Shown here: piece after piece, positions 47,028 through 57,419 of the stretch
Layout: each line of letters opens with the position of its first letter
Numbering within the stretch: position 1 is the stretch's first letter
From: Komagataeibacter diospyri
Lineage (GTDB): Bacteria > Pseudomonadota > Alphaproteobacteria > Acetobacterales > Acetobacteraceae
Direction of reading: 5' to 3'
Assembly: GCF_006538165.1 (NCBI RefSeq)
Contig: NZ_BDLU01000032.1
Coordinates: 248,001 to 312,000, forward strand
DNA: 64,000 nucleotides
Position numbers and translations under genes: made by a program
The notes under the pieces: generated by a model
What the model was told of the DNA's origin: nothing
Databases searched by the model: none
The model's input: only the letters and a program-made list of their open reading frames with translations

Positions 47028-50000
47028 CGCCGCTTTCCATCTTTGTCCGCAGGCCAGTGGCCACGGCACTGCTGACGGTGGCGCTGGTCATTGGCGGGAT
47101 CATCGGCTACACCACGCTGCCGGTTGCCGACATGCCCAATGTGGACTTCCCGGTCATACAGGTACAGGCCCAGCAGGCCGGTGGCTCGCCCGAGGAAATC
47201 GCCAGTTCCGTCGCAGCCCCGCTGGAGCGTCATCTGGGCGCCATCGCGGACCTGACGGAAATGACGTCACAGTCATCAGCCAACCAGGCGCGGATCACGC
47301 TGCAGTTCTCGCTCGACCGCGACATCAACGGGGCCGCGCGTGATGTGGAGGCGGCCCTTCAGGCCGCACACGCGGATCTACCGTCCTCGCTGCGGCAGAA
47401 TCCCAGCTATTTCAAGGCCAATCCCAACGGCGCGCCGGTCATGATCCTGGCGCTGACATCGCGCACCCGTACCGCAGCCCAGCTTTATGACCTTGCATCC
47501 AACGTGCTGCAGCAGCACCTGTCACAGATCCAGGGCGTGGGACAGGTCGAAATCGGGGGCAGTTCGCTGCCTGCGGTGCGGGTGGAGATGAACCCGCTGG
47601 CGCTGTACAAATTCGGCATAGGCTTCGAGGATATCCGCGCGGCCCTGGCTTCTGCCAATGCCCATACGCCAAAGGGCTTCATCGACCAGGGCGAACGCCG
47701 CTTCGTGCTGTCGACCAATGACCAGGCCCATAATGCACAGGCCTATCGTGACCTGATCGTGGCCTACCATGACAGCCGCCCTGTCAAGCTGGAGGACGTG
47801 GCCTACATCCATGACGGTGTGGAAGACGTGCGCAACGCCGGTTACGTGGATGGCCGGCACGGGGTGCTGGCCATCGTCTTCGCGCAGGCTGGCGCCAACA
47901 TCATCAACACCAATGACCAGATCCGCGCCAAGCTGCCGATGCTGCGCGACGCCCTGCCAGCGGATGTGGACCTTGGCAACTTCATGGACCGTTCCACCAC
48001 CATCCGCGCGGCCCTGGCCGATACGCAGTTCACGCTGGTGCTGTCGGTCTTCCTTGTGGTGCTGGTGGTACTTCTGTTCCTGCGTTCGCCACGCATCACC
48101 ATCATTCCCGCCATCGTGGTGCCGACATCCATCATCGCAGCCTTCGGCGCGATGAAGCTGCTGGGCTATTCCATCGACAACCTGTCGCTCATGGCGCTGA
48201 CCATTTCGACCGGTTTCGTGGTGGATGACGCCATTGTGGTGGTGGAAAACATAAGCCGCCACATGGAAGCGGGGATGGACCGCCTGCAGGCCACCCTGCT
48301 GGGCACGCGGGAAGTGGCGTTCACGGTCCTGTCCATCACCGTATCGCTGATCGCGGTGTTCCTGCCCATTCTGCTGCTCAGCGGGGTGGCGGGCCGCCTG
48401 TTCCATGAATTCGCCATGACGATGTCGCTGACCATCGTCATTTCCATGGTGCTGTCGCTTTCGCTGACGCCCATGCTGACCTCCCGCCTGCTGCGTCCGC
48501 ATCTGGCGGCCCCGTCAAAGGGATTTTTCGGCCAGGTTGGCGCATGGCTGGAACATGGGCTGACTGCTGCCCAGCGGGGTTACGCCAGTTCACTGGAATG
48601 GGCGCTGACACACCGGCGGATCACCATCCTGTCGCTGCCCATAACCATTGCCATCATGGTCGGCCTGTTCATCAAGATGCCCAAGAGCCTGTTTCCCGAA
48701 TCAGATACCGGCATGCTGATGGGACACCTGATGGGCGACCAGTCCATTTCATTCCAGGCCATGCAGGGCAAGATCGCCACCACGCAGCAGGCCATCATGG
48801 CGGACCGGGACGTAGCGCATGTCATGGGATTCATGGGCGGGCGCGGCAGTTCCAACCAGGCCAACATGTTCGTAACGCTGAAGGACAAGTCGCTGCGCAA
48901 TGACACGCCCGCGCAGACCATTGCCCGCATCACGCGCCGCCTGCGCAACATGGTGGGGGCAACATTCTATATGTCCGCGCCGGGGCAGCTGCGCATAGGC
49001 GGGCGGCAGAGCAATGCGGCCTACCAGTATTCACTCCATTCCGATTCATCGAAAGACCTGTACAAATGGACGCCGCTGCTGGTCAGTGCGCTGCAGAAAC
49101 ACCCCCAGCTGTCCGACATTTCATCGGATGTGCTGCAAGGTGGTTCGGCGCTGGATGTGCAGATAGACCGCGATACCGCAAGCCGCCTGAACATTACGCC
49201 CCAGCTTGTGTCCAACACACTGTATGATGCCTACGGGCAGCGTTCGGCATCGGTCATCTACAACGCCCTCAACCAGTACCGCGTAGTGATGGAAGTCGAG
49301 CCGCGGTTCTGGAAAGATCCCACCACGCTCAAGCAGGTCTGGGTCAGTGTCGCCGGTGGCACGGCGGGCGGCGGCACGCAGTCCAACACCATCCGGGTCA
49401 AGACGGATACGGGCACCACGGCATCGCAGCTGAGCGAACAGTCCTTCCGCAACCAGGTGGCCAATACGCTGGCGGGGGGTAACAGTGCCTCCACCGGTTC
49501 CGCCGTGTCCACCAGTTCGGAATCCATGGTGCCACTGACACTGGTGTCGGTGCTGAAGCCCACCAAGACGGCGCTGAGCATCAACCATGACGGGCAGTCG
49601 GTTTCCACCACGGTCTCGTTCAACCTGACCAATGGCGTCCCGCTGAGCCAGGCGGTGCAGATCATCAACGAGGAAACCGTTCGCCTGCACATGCCTGCCA
49701 ACATCCAGGGTCAGTTCGCGGGCAATGCCGCGCAGTTCCAGAAATCGGTCAACAATGAACCCTTGCTGATCCTTGCGGCCCTGGCAGCGGTGTACATGAC
49801 GCTGGGCATTTTGTACGAAAGCTATGTCCATCCGCTGACCATCCTGTCCACCCTGCCCTCGGCCGGAGTGGGGGCGCTGCTGGCGCTGCAGGTCTTTGGT
49901 GAGGCATTTTCCCTGATCGCCATGATCGGGGTGATCCTGCTGATCGGCATCGTCAAGAAAAACGCAATCATGCTGGTAGATTTCGCCATCACCGCCGAAC

Positions 50001-50320
50001 GCGACGAAGGCCACAGCGCGCTTGATTCGATCCGCATGGCCTGTCTGCTGCGTTTCCGCCCGATCATGATGACCACCTTTGCCGCGGCACTGGGCGCGCT
50101 GCCCCTTATATTCGGTCATGGTTATGGCGCGGAACTGCGGCGCCCGCTTGGTATCGCCATTGTGGGCGGGCTGCTCGTCAGTCAGGCGCTGACGCTTTAC
50201 ACGACGCCGGTTGTCTATCTCTATCTTGACCATCTGGGGGTAGCCTGCCGCACATTATTCAACCGGCTGTATGGACGGCTGTCCCGACGCCATCGTCTTT
50301 CCCACCAGCAGGATTCCTGA
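47024..50320 (+). CDS. RND efflux permease 2 (MdtC-like)
   Basis: 1098 residues, same architecture as permease 1 (start [20 protein letters not shown]; proton-relay [19 protein letters not shown]). The second periplasmic loop holds an unusual Gly/Ser/Thr-rich low-complexity insertion (about residues 778-830), longer than that in permease 1. It is coupled to permease 1 by an ATGA overlap and lies 5 bp before the outer-membrane factor. Confidence 0.95.
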   Translation: MTPLSIFVRRPVATALLTVALVIGGIIGYTTLPVADMPNVDFPVIQVQAQQAGGSPEEIASSVAAPLERHLGAIADLTEMTSQSSANQARITLQFSLDRDINGAARDVEAALQAAHADLPSSLRQNPSYFKANPNGAPVMILALTSRTRTAAQLYDLASNVLQQHLSQIQGVGQVEIGGSSLPAVRVEMNPLALYKFGIGFEDIRAALASANAHTPKGFIDQGERRFVLSTNDQAHNAQAYRDLIVAYHDSRPVKLEDVAYIHDGVEDVRNAGYVDGRHGVLAIVFAQAGANIINTNDQIRAKLPMLRDALPADVDLGNFMDRSTTIRAALADTQFTLVLSVFLVVLVVLLFLRSPRITIIPAIVVPTSIIAAFGAMKLLGYSIDNLSLMALTISTGFVVDDAIVVVENISRHMEAGMDRLQATLLGTREVAFTVLSITVSLIAVFLPILLLSGVAGRLFHEFAMTMSLTIVISMVLSLSLTPMLTSRLLRPHLAAPSKGFFGQVGAWLEHGLTAAQRGYASSLEWALTHRRITILSLPITIAIMVGLFIKMPKSLFPESDTGMLMGHLMGDQSISFQAMQGKIATTQQAIMADRDVAHVMGFMGGRGSSNQANMFVTLKDKSLRNDTPAQTIARITRRLRNMVGATFYMSAPGQLRIGGRQSNAAYQYSLHSDSSKDLYKWTPLLVSALQKHPQLSDISSDVLQGGSALDVQIDRDTASRLNITPQLVSNTLYDAYGQRSASVIYNALNQYRVVMEVEPRFWKDPTTLKQVWVSVAGGTAGGGTQSNTIRVKTDTGTTASQLSEQSFRNQVANTLAGGNSASTGSAVSTSSESMVPLTLVSVLKPTKTALSINHDGQSVSTTVSFNLTNGVPLSQAVQIINEETVRLHMPANIQGQFAGNAAQFQKSVNNEPLLILAALAAVYMTLGILYESYVHPLTILSTLPSAGVGALLALQVFGEAFSLIAMIGVILLIGIVKKNAIMLVDFAITAERDEGHSALDSIRMACLLRFRPIMMTTFAAALGALPLIFGHGYGAELRRPLGIAIVGGLLVSQALTLYTTPVVYLYLDHLGVACRTLFNRLYGRLSRRHRLSHQQDS

Positions 50321-50325
50321 ACCGG

Positions 50326-51897
50326 ATGACATCTTTTTCGCCATCCCCCGGCCGTGCCGCCATCCGTCCGCCCCGCTTCCCCCGCCGGTCCGCCGCGCGC
50401 CTTGCGCTGGCGGTACTGCCCCTCATGACGCTGGCAGGGTGCATGGTGGGACCGAAATACCATCGTCCCGCCGCGATCGTGTCCCCGCGTTTCAAGGAAC
50501 TGCGTCCAGAACCGGGATGGGAAATGGCCAACCCGAAGCTGGCCGAACTGCCCAAGCATGACTGGTGGACGATCTATAACGATCCCATCCTGAACGGGCT
50601 GGAATCACAGGTCGCGATTTCCAACCAGAACGTCAAGCAGTACGAAGCCAACTACCGTAACGCCCGCGCCATGATCGACAGTGTGCGCGCACAGCTTTTT
50701 CCGACCATAAGCGGCAGTCTTGGCTTCAACCGTGATGGCCATGGCGCGGGTTCGCTGTCCTCATCGGGCAGCAACTATGCGAATGCGGGTTCGACCTACA
50801 ACACCTATAACATCGGACCCAGCGCCAGCTGGGATCTGGACATATGGGGCAAGATCCGCCGGCAGGTGCAGGAACAGGTCACCGCGGCGCAGGCCAGCGC
50901 CGCCGATCTGGCCAATGCCACGCTGTCATATCAGGCACAGTTGGCAACGGCCTATTTCAACATGCGCTATCAGGACAGCCTGACGGACCTGCTGCAGCGT
51001 TATGTCAATTTCAACGAACAGGCGCTGCGGATCACCCAGAACCAGTTCGAGGCCGGGACGGCCGATCCCACCGCCGTGCTGCAGGCCCGCACGACACTGG
51101 AACAGAACCGTGCTTCCCTGATCCAGGCCGGGATCAACCGTGCGCAGTATGAACATGCGATTGCCGTGCTGATTGGCAAGCCGCCCGCTGATGTCACCCT
51201 GCCCCCGGCGGAACTGTCGCGCACGGTACCACCCATTCCGGTCACGGTGCCTGCCGACCTGCTGCAGCGCCGCCCCGACATTGCGGCAGCCGAACGCACG
51301 ATGGAAGAATACAACGCCATGATCGGCGCGGACATGGCCGCGTTCTATCCGGATATCACCATCAACGCCAGCTACTCCCAGAGTGGTGGCGACCCGGTAA
51401 CATCGCTCATGCAGGCCATGAACCGCGTCTGGTCGCTGGGGGCTTCCGCGACCGAGATCCTGTTTGAGGGCGGGTCCCGCACCGCCGCCGTGCATGAAGC
51501 CAACGCCCAGTATGACAACGCCGTGGCAACCTACCGCCAGACCGTCCTGACCGCATTGCAGAGCACGGAAGACCAGCTGTCCAACCTGCGCATCCTGGCG
51601 CAGCAGGCGCAGCAGCAGCAGAAGGCGCTGGATTTCGCCAACCGCACGGTAGAAGTCTCGCTCAATCAGTACCGGGCCGGAACCGAAATCTATACCACCG
51701 TCATTACCAACGAGAATTCGGCGCTGAGCGATGCCGAAACCCTGCTGGGCATCCAGCAGCAGCGCATGGTGGACAGCGTGAGCCTGGTGCAGGCCCTTGG
51801 CGGCGGGTGGGATGCTTCTCGCCTGCCCTCCAAGGGTTCTTTGCAGAAGGACAATCCCCTCCTGCCCTCCTTCATCCAGAAGGACACTAACAAATAG
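50326..51897 (+). CDS. NodT-family outer-membrane efflux lipoprotein (TolC-like)
   Basis: 523 residues. A signal peptide with lipobox LAGC (RLALAVLPLMTLAGCMVGPK) is followed by the paired OEP helical repeats. Typical OEP segments such as AAQASAADLANATLSYQAQL and FEAGTADPTAVLQARTTLEQ occur twice-over. It forms the outer-membrane exit duct for the RND pump encoded just upstream. A strong terminator follows. Confidence 0.94.
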   Translation: MTSFSPSPGRAAIRPPRFPRRSAARLALAVLPLMTLAGCMVGPKYHRPAAIVSPRFKELRPEPGWEMANPKLAELPKHDWWTIYNDPILNGLESQVAISNQNVKQYEANYRNARAMIDSVRAQLFPTISGSLGFNRDGHGAGSLSSSGSNYANAGSTYNTYNIGPSASWDLDIWGKIRRQVQEQVTAAQASAADLANATLSYQAQLATAYFNMRYQDSLTDLLQRYVNFNEQALRITQNQFEAGTADPTAVLQARTTLEQNRASLIQAGINRAQYEHAIAVLIGKPPADVTLPPAELSRTVPPIPVTVPADLLQRRPDIAAAERTMEEYNAMIGADMAAFYPDITINASYSQSGGDPVTSLMQAMNRVWSLGASATEILFEGGSRTAAVHEANAQYDNAVATYRQTVLTALQSTEDQLSNLRILAQQAQQQQKALDFANRTVEVSLNQYRAGTEIYTTVITNENSALSDAETLLGIQQQRMVDSVSLVQALGGGWDASRLPSKGSLQKDNPLLPSFIQKDTNK

Positions 51898-51902
51898 GCA
51901 AG

Positions 51903-51940
51903 AAAAAACCCCCTGCGCCAATGGCGACAGGGGGTTTTTT
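51903..51940. terminator. Intrinsic terminator at the end of the RND operon
   Basis: AAAAAACCCCCTG / CAGGGGGTTTTTT with a 12-nt loop, just after the outer-membrane factor stop. The A and T runs let it serve the convergent DUF1328 gene as well. Confidence 0.9.
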
Positions 51941-51954
51941 CATTGGAGTGGTCG

Positions 51955-52131
51955 CTAGTTGAAAAGCGACCTGGCCGAGAACAGCACGATCAGGATCACG
52001 ACCACAAAAGCCAGAATGGCGATAAAGAACAGTATTTTCGCCATTCCTGCCGAAACGGCGGAAATGCCACTGAAGCCAAACAGCCCGGCGACCAGTGAAA
52101 CGATCAAAAAGAACAGCGCCAGTTTCAGCAT
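51955..52131 (-). CDS. DUF1328 small membrane protein, 58 aa
   Basis: A small gene read on the minus strand: MLKLALFFLIVSLVAGLFGF, then SGISAVSAGMAKILFFIAIL, then AFVVVILIVLFSARSLFN. Two hydrophobic helices and the GLFGFSGISA motif match the DUF1328/YtjA family of small inner-membrane proteins. AGGGAA lies upstream of the ATG. Function unknown; often stress-related. Confidence 0.9.
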   Translation of the reverse strand: MLKLALFFLIVSLVAGLFGFSGISAVSAGMAKILFFIAILAFVVVILIVLFSARSLFN

Positions 52132-52191
52132 GGCATTTTTCCCTGCAAATCAGTCATGTTGCCCTAACGCGACAGCACCATATATGTTGCG

Positions 52192-52449
52192 TTATGCCCG
52201 GCGGCGCAGGAACAGGCTGGCCACAAGGCCCAGCACCGATGCGCCCAGCAGCGCGAACAGCGGACGGTCAGCTGTCACGTCGCGCAGGGTATCAAGGATT
52301 TCCCCCATGCCCTGCTGGGCAGCGCCACTCACGCCCTGCAACCGTCCCGATAGCGGGGTACCCGTATCCCCGACAAAGCCGTCCAGACCATCCTGAAGCC
52401 GGCCGATGCCGTCTTCCAGATGCGCTTCAAAATTGGGGGGATTTGCCAT
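52192..52449 (-). CDS. DUF883-like small membrane-anchored protein, 85 aa
   Basis: From ATG 52449, with AAGGGAA upstream; the frame is open earlier without support. A helical, polar N-terminal part precedes the anchor DRPLFALLGASVLGLVASLF and the terminal RRRA. The anchor resembles YqjD/ElaB-type proteins and the CsbD-like protein at 40518. It follows the ABC importer operon by 100 bp on the same strand. Confidence 0.78.
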   Translation of the reverse strand: MANPPNFEAHLEDGIGRLQDGLDGFVGDTGTPLSGRLQGVSGAAQQGMGEILDTLRDVTADRPLFALLGASVLGLVASLFLRRRA

Positions 52450-52549
52450 GTTCGATATTCCCTTGCTTGCCATCAGGGAGACAGGAACCCCATCTCCCGC
52501 TGCCCATGCCTTCATGCCCGCAGGCAACAGACCCGTTACAGCAGACTTA

Positions 52550-53377
52550 TCATATCTCCGATGCCTGCCAATAGGCCGCGTCCGCACCGGGATCTTCCTC
52601 CCCCGCAATCAGCCGGCGCATGCGCTCCGCCATCGCCCGCATGCCAGGCGCGGTATTGTCGCGTGGCCGTGCGCCCACCGCAAAATCCCCCCGCAGCCCC
52701 GCGGGGTGACCTTCTAGAATGATGATCCGGTCTGCCAGGACCAGGGCTTCGTCCAGATCGTGGGTCACGAACAGCACCGTCCCCTGCCGCCGCGCATGGA
52801 TACGCAGCAGTTCATCCTGCAGGGCACCGCGCGTGATGGCGTCCAGCGCACCGAATGGTTCGTCCATCAGCAGCAGGTCCGGCTCAACCGTCAGCGCACG
52901 CGCAACCCCCACGCGCTGGCGCTGCCCACCCGAAAGCTGGCGCGGCCACCGGTCCGCCATATCCGCAAGGCCCACAAGATCCAGCGCCGCCATGGCCCGT
53001 TCATGCCGCTGCAGGCGCGTCAGCCCCAATCCTTCCAGCCCCAGTTCCACATTGCGCCGCACGCTGCGCCACGGCATGAGCTTGGCGTCCTGGAATACCA
53101 TGGCCGCCGGGCGGTGCGCCGCCGTAGGGGACGGGTGCAGGCTGACCGTGCCTTCACTGGGGCGGATCAGTCCCATGATGACCCGCAGCAGCGTGGATTT
53201 GCCCACACCGGACGGTCCCAGCACGGCCACGAACTCACCACGCCTGATTTCAAGATCCACATGCCGCAGGATGAAGGTGCGCCCATGGTCATGCGACAGG
53301 CCGATATTTTCCAGCCTGACCACCACATCGCCCGTGCTGGCCACCATTTCCGCCTTATCCGTTACCACCGTGTTCAT
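52550..53377 (-). CDS. ABC importer ATPase (SsuB/TauB type)
   Basis: 275 residues from ATG 53377, which overlaps the permease stop by 4 bp; the frame is open upstream but is not coding there. Walker A is GPSGVGKST, signature LSGGQRQR, Walker B LLLMDEPFGALD and H-loop FVTHDLDEA. It powers the permease encoded upstream. Substrate class: nitrate/sulfonate/taurine-type, specificity unknown. Confidence 0.92.
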   Translation of the reverse strand: MNTVVTDKAEMVASTGDVVVRLENIGLSHDHGRTFILRHVDLEIRRGEFVAVLGPSGVGKSTLLRVIMGLIRPSEGTVSLHPSPTAAHRPAAMVFQDAKLMPWRSVRRNVELGLEGLGLTRLQRHERAMAALDLVGLADMADRWPRQLSGGQRQRVGVARALTVEPDLLLMDEPFGALDAITRGALQDELLRIHARRQGTVLFVTHDLDEALVLADRIIILEGHPAGLRGDFAVGARPRDNTAPGMRAMAERMRRLIAGEEDPGADAAYWQASEI

Positions 53378-54138
53378 CCCTGCCAGCCCAGCAGCCTTTT
53401 GCGCACCAGCATGAACGCCGTGTCTGTCAGCGCATACAGCAGCGCCATGGTCAGCATGTAAACCACCACAAGGTCGGTCGCCAGCAGGCTGGACGCCTGC
53501 ATCATCCGCGCGCCAATGCCAGGCACGCCGAACAGTTCCGCCGCGACAACCGACATCCATGCCTGACCCAGCCCCGTACGCAGCCCTGCCAGCACGCCGG
53601 GGGCTGAAGCCGGAATGATCACCGTGCGCAACCGTGCCCGAAACCCGCCATGCCCAAACGACGCCGCGACTTCATACAGGTCCGGGTCAATTGCCTGCAC
53701 GGCACCGTAGGCCGCATAGAAATTGATCCAGAACACCGAAATGGCGATCACGAACGTGGCCCCTGCGGTATCAAGCCCGAACCACAGGATGGCGAACGGC
53801 ACCCATGCAAGGCCGGGTATGGGCCGCAATACCCGCACGACACCGGATAGCAGCCCGTCCAGCAACGGCACCGCACCGCACAACAGACCGGTCAGCATGC
53901 CCAGGACCGAACCGATGACCAGTCCCATCATGTAATGGGTCAGGCTGTCGCGAATGGCCTGTATCCATGCCCCGCTGCGCACTTCCTCCAGCCAGGCCGG
54001 CCCAAGGCTGCTTGGTGCAGGCAGCAGGCCGGATGGCACCCAGCCCAGCCGGATGGATGTCTCCCACGTCCCGAACAGCACAATCAGGCCCAGCGCGCCC
54101 AGAAGCGGTCGTATCCAGATGGAACGGATGGGCGTCAT
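53374..54138 (-). CDS. ABC importer permease (SsuC/TauC type)
   Basis: 254 residues with about six membrane helices. The EAA loop, which contacts the ATPase, is EVAASFGHGGFRARLRTVII followed by PASAPGVLAGLRTG. It overlaps the binding-protein gene and the ATPase gene by 4 bp each, so the three genes are translationally coupled. Confidence 0.92.
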   Translation of the reverse strand: MTPIRSIWIRPLLGALGLIVLFGTWETSIRLGWVPSGLLPAPSSLGPAWLEEVRSGAWIQAIRDSLTHYMMGLVIGSVLGMLTGLLCGAVPLLDGLLSGVVRVLRPIPGLAWVPFAILWFGLDTAGATFVIAISVFWINFYAAYGAVQAIDPDLYEVAASFGHGGFRARLRTVIIPASAPGVLAGLRTGLGQAWMSVVAAELFGVPGIGARMMQASSLLATDLVVVYMLTMALLYALTDTAFMLVRKRLLGWQG

Positions 54139-55178
54139 TGTGCGATCTGCCGGTAGCTTTCAAGGTCGAACAGCGATGCCACGGGTTCCGCCTTGCGCAG
54201 CAGGCCGCTCTGCACTTCGAAATCCTGTAACCGGCTTACCGCGTCCACAATGCTGGCGGGATCGGATACATAATCATGCGCCGATACCTTCAGCGCCTCG
54301 ATAATGATGTCCCTGGGCAGCATACCCCCACCCAGCGCCTGCTGGACATAGGGTTCCGCCTGTTCCGGGTCGGTTGCCAGCAGGTGCGTGGCCTTCACGA
54401 AACCGGTCAGGAACGCGGTCTTCCATGCTGCACGGTCCGGCGCGTTCTCGTTAACGATTGCCAGAACGGAGCCCGGCTGCCCCGGCATAAGGTCATGCCC
54501 CGATGCCAGCACCCGCATGCCGGGCATACGGTGGCGGATAATGGTCAGCGCCGGTTCGCGCAGGATGGCGCCATCCACCGCCCCCGCCAGAAACGCCTGC
54601 TGGGCTGCGTCAATATCAATCCCGACAATATCAGCCGCCTGCGCCGGGTCCAGCCCGTTACGGACCTTGAACCAGTAGCGCAGCAGCGTATCGGGCACCG
54701 ACCCCAGCGGCTGGGCCGCGATCTTGGGTTTATGCCCCGCCTTCGTGGTAAAATCGGCGAAACGCTGACGGACCTCATCCGCACTCAGGCCCGCAGGCTG
54801 TTCCGGCAGTCCCTCTGCCAGCGCACCGCGGGAGACCACTTCCAGTTCCTCCGTCGCAGCGCTGGCAACAACCTTTACATCCGCGCCATGCGCACGGGCC
54901 TGCAGCAGGGGCAGGACACCCGCCACATAGGCGTCAATCTTGCCCGACACCAGCGCCTGAATGGCCTGCGGCCCGGACTGGAAGCGGACCAGCTGCATAT
55001 CAATACCCGCATCACGCGCCCAATTCTTGCCCTGCATGACAAACAGCGGCGCCGAACCGATGACAGGAATATACCCCACGCGCACGGTCGCAGCCTGAAC
55101 ACTTCCACACAGGCCGATCATGGCGGTCATGGCATAAAGCCCACGGCGCATGGCACGCCCTAAAACTGATCCTGTCAT
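54135..55178 (-). CDS. ABC importer substrate-binding protein (SsuA/TauA-like)
   Basis: 347 residues from ATG 55178. A signal peptide (GLYAMTAMIGLCGSVQAA) is followed by the NMT1/SsuA-like fold: VRVGYIPVIGSAPLFVMQGK, and IQALVSGKIDAYVAGVLPLL. Late in the protein are LATDPEQAEPYVQQALGGGM and the C-terminal lobe. The family binds sulfonates, taurine, nitrate or related small molecules. The frame continues upstream to 55331 across the rplQ terminator and cannot be coding there. First gene of the operon, with two dyads upstream. Confidence 0.9.
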   Translation of the reverse strand: MTGSVLGRAMRRGLYAMTAMIGLCGSVQAATVRVGYIPVIGSAPLFVMQGKNWARDAGIDMQLVRFQSGPQAIQALVSGKIDAYVAGVLPLLQARAHGADVKVVASAATEELEVVSRGALAEGLPEQPAGLSADEVRQRFADFTTKAGHKPKIAAQPLGSVPDTLLRYWFKVRNGLDPAQAADIVGIDIDAAQQAFLAGAVDGAILREPALTIIRHRMPGMRVLASGHDLMPGQPGSVLAIVNENAPDRAAWKTAFLTGFVKATHLLATDPEQAEPYVQQALGGGMLPRDIIIEALKVSAHDYVSDPASIVDAVSRLQDFEVQSGLLRKAEPVASLFDLESYRQIAQ

Positions 55179-55221
55179 GGCTGAAGCCCTGTCTGCTGCG
55201 CAGGAATGACCCTGCGTATCG

Positions 55222-55269
55222 ATTTCGTATCGAAATATACATAATCGTGATTGAATATCTATATCACGA
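55222..55269. promoter_or_regulatory. Two dyads upstream of the ABC importer operon
   Basis: ATTTCG-TAT-CGAAAT (55222-55236) and TCGTGAT-N11-ATCACGA (55245-55269) lie 44-91 bp upstream of the binding-protein start in an unusually A+T-rich patch. Candidate operators and promoter for the importer. Confidence 0.55.
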
Positions 55270-55298
55270 CAGCAAAATGTTGGATTGCATATCGACAT

Positions 55299-55328
55299 AA
55301 AAAAACCCGGCCAGAGGCCGGGCTTTTT
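55299..55328 (-). terminator. Intrinsic terminator of the alpha operon
   Basis: CCCGGCC-AGA-GGCCGGG stem flanked by seven A residues on one side and CTTTTT on the other. On the minus strand it follows the rplQ stop by about 20 bp. Confidence 0.92.
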
Positions 55329-55348
55329 CACACTGGAACCGAAGTTCC

Positions 55349-55774
55349 TCAGGCTGCCAGATGGTCTTCCTGAGTGGCTTCCGGGCGCGGACCGCTGTCC
55401 TTGCCCTTGGCCGACACATCGCGATCAACCAGTTCGATCACAGCCATGTCGGCCGCATCACCGTGGCGCATGCCCGCACGCAGCACGCGGGTGTAGCCAC
55501 CCTGACGCGCCTTGTAACGGTCAGCCACCGTGTCAAACAGCTTGGACACGATCTTGTCGTCACGCAGCTGGGCGAAAGCCTGGCGGCGGGCATGCAGATT
55601 GCCGCGCTTGCCAAGGGTGATCAGCTTTTCCACAACCGGGCGCAGTTCCTTCGCCTTGGGCAGCGTGGTGGTGATCTGTTCGTGCTTGATCAGGGCGACA
55701 GCCATGTTGCGAAACATGGCCAGTCGATGGGACGAGGTAACGCCGAGCTTACGGCCGGCAACACCGTGACGCAT
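55349..55774 (-). CDS. rplQ: 50S ribosomal protein L17
   Basis: 141 residues with the L17 signature [20 protein letters not shown] and the downstream [20 protein letters not shown]. It lines the peptide exit region of the large subunit. Last gene of the alpha operon, 33 bp after rpoA. A short acidic/basic C-terminal tail extends past the core. Confidence 0.98.
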   Translation of the reverse strand: MRHGVAGRKLGVTSSHRLAMFRNMAVALIKHEQITTTLPKAKELRPVVEKLITLGKRGNLHARRQAFAQLRDDKIVSKLFDTVADRYKARQGGYTRVLRAGMRHGDAADMAVIELVDRDVSAKGKDSGPRPEATQEDHLAA

Positions 55775-55807
55775 GATGTAATTTCCTGTTTTATCCGGTT
55801 CCGAGGA

Positions 55808-56827
55808 TCAGAACGGCTCGTCGAGCCTCTTGGCCAGATCTTCGATATTTTCCGGCGGCCATGCCGGGACATTCATACCCAGTGAAAGCCCCATGGCGGT
55901 CAGGACTTCCTTGATCTCGTTGAGCGACTTGCGACCAAAGTTCGGCGTACGCAGCATCTCCTGCTCGGTCTTCTGAACCAGATCACCGATGTAGACGATG
56001 TTGTCGTTCTTCAGGCAGTTCGCGCTACGGACGGACAGTTCCAGTTCGTCAACCTTGCGCAGCAGGTTACGGTTGAACGGCAGATCATCCTGCGGCTCTT
56101 CCGTACGCACGGTGCGCGGTTCGTCAAAGTTGATGAACAGCTGGAGCTGGTCCTGAAGGATACGCGCGGCAAGCGCCACGGCATCTTCCGGCGTGACCGC
56201 GCCATTCGTCTCAACCGTCAGCAGCAGGCGGTCATAGTCGGTGACCTGACCCACACGGGTCTGCTCCACCTTGTACGACACGCGACGGACCGGAGAGTAG
56301 ATGGCATCAACCGGGATCAGGCCGATCGGTGCGTCTTCCGGGCGGTTGGCCGCCGCGGGGACATACCCCTTGCCCATGTTCACGGTGAATTCCATCCCGA
56401 ATTTCACCCCTTCATCAAGGGTGCAGATCACAAGATCAGGATTCATGACTTCGATATCATGACCCGTCTGGATCTGTCCGGCACGCACTTCGCCCGGCCC
56501 CGTGGCCGTCAGCACCATGCGCTTCGGCCCCTCACCATGCATCCGCAATGCGAGCTGCTTGATGTTGAGGACGATGTCGGTCACGTCTTCACGAACCCCC
56601 GCCACAGACGAGAATTCATGCAGCACGCCGTCAATCTGGATTGCCGTAACCGCAGCCCCCTGCAGGGACGACAGCAGAACCCGACGGATCGCGTTACCAA
56701 GTGTCATGCCGAAGCCGCGTTCCAGCGGTTCGGCAACGACGGTAGCAATGCGTGAAGGTTCCGCCCCCGGTTCGACTTCCAGCTTTTCCGGCTTGATCAG
56801 GGATTGCCAGTTTTTCTGGAGGACCAA
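55808..56827 (-). CDS. rpoA: RNA polymerase alpha subunit, TTG start
   Basis: 339 residues. The N-terminal dimerisation domain ([20 protein letters not shown]) and the C-terminal UP-element/activator domain ([20 protein letters not shown]) are complete. The only plausible start is a TTG at 56827 ([15 protein letters not shown]), with AAAGG eight bases upstream. No in-frame ATG occurs until residue 41, inside the conserved fold. Three hairpins separate it from rpsK. Confidence 0.97.
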   Translation of the reverse strand: MVLQKNWQSLIKPEKLEVEPGAEPSRIATVVAEPLERGFGMTLGNAIRRVLLSSLQGAAVTAIQIDGVLHEFSSVAGVREDVTDIVLNIKQLALRMHGEGPKRMVLTATGPGEVRAGQIQTGHDIEVMNPDLVICTLDEGVKFGMEFTVNMGKGYVPAAANRPEDAPIGLIPVDAIYSPVRRVSYKVEQTRVGQVTDYDRLLLTVETNGAVTPEDAVALAARILQDQLQLFINFDEPRTVRTEEPQDDLPFNRNLLRKVDELELSVRSANCLKNDNIVYIGDLVQKTEQEMLRTPNFGRKSLNEIKEVLTAMGLSLGMNVPAWPPENIEDLAKRLDEPF

Positions 56828-56848
56828 GGTAATGGCCTTTCAAGACTG

Positions 56849-56927
56849 ATCTGCCACCCGTTACGATGGCAGATGGTACCCTGCGGCAGGATACCGGAAT
56901 GACAATCTTCCCCCGCATGCGGGGGAA
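56849..56927 (-). promoter_or_regulatory. Three consecutive hairpins between rpsK and rpoA
   Basis: Within 79 bp: ATCTGCCA-N10-TGGCAGAT (56849-56874), GGTACCCTG-CGG-CAGGATACC (56875-56895, one mismatch) and the perfect 20-bp palindrome TTCCCCCGCATGCGGGGGAA (56908-56927). They end about 22 bp upstream of the rpoA start. This could be an RNA-processing or attenuation site adjusting rpoA relative to r-proteins. Confidence 0.55.
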
Positions 56928-56948
56928 TACGACTAAGCAGATTGCGGT

Positions 56949-57341
56949 TCAGACGCGACGGCGCTTGCGCGGGCGGCAGCCGTTGTGCGGAACCGGCGTC
57001 ATGTCACGGATGGCCGTGATCGAGAAACCGACAGCCTGCAGGGCACGCAGTGCGCTCTCACGCCCCGACCCGGGACCGGAAACCTCGATTTCCAGCGTTT
57101 CCATGCCGTGTTCACGTGCCTTGCGACCCGCATCCTCGGCAGCAACCTGCGCCGCGTACGGCGTGGACTTGCGCGATCCCTTGAAGCCCTGGGCACCAGC
57201 GGAAGACCAGGCAATCGCATTGCCCTGCGCGTCCGAGATGGTGATCATGGTGTTGTTGAAGGTGGACAGCACATGCGCCACACCGGAAATGATGTTTTTC
57301 CGCTCTTTCTTGCGAATACGCGGAGCCGCAGCTTTCGCCAT
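56949..57341 (-). CDS. rpsK: 30S ribosomal protein S11
   Basis: 130 residues. S11 core [40 protein letters not shown] and the C-terminal [18 protein letters not shown]. It forms part of the small-subunit platform. It follows rpsM in the alpha operon. A group of hairpins follows before rpoA. Confidence 0.98.
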   Translation of the reverse strand: MAKAAAPRIRKKERKNIISGVAHVLSTFNNTMITISDAQGNAIAWSSAGAQGFKGSRKSTPYAAQVAAEDAGRKAREHGMETLEIEVSGPGSGRESALRALQAVGFSITAIRDMTPVPHNGCRPRKRRRV

Positions 57342-57419
57342 AGTTTTCTCGATCCTGTCAGTTCAAACGGCGCATGGGGCGGGCTGCCCCCCATGCTTAC
57401 ATACCGGACAATCCGCTGA

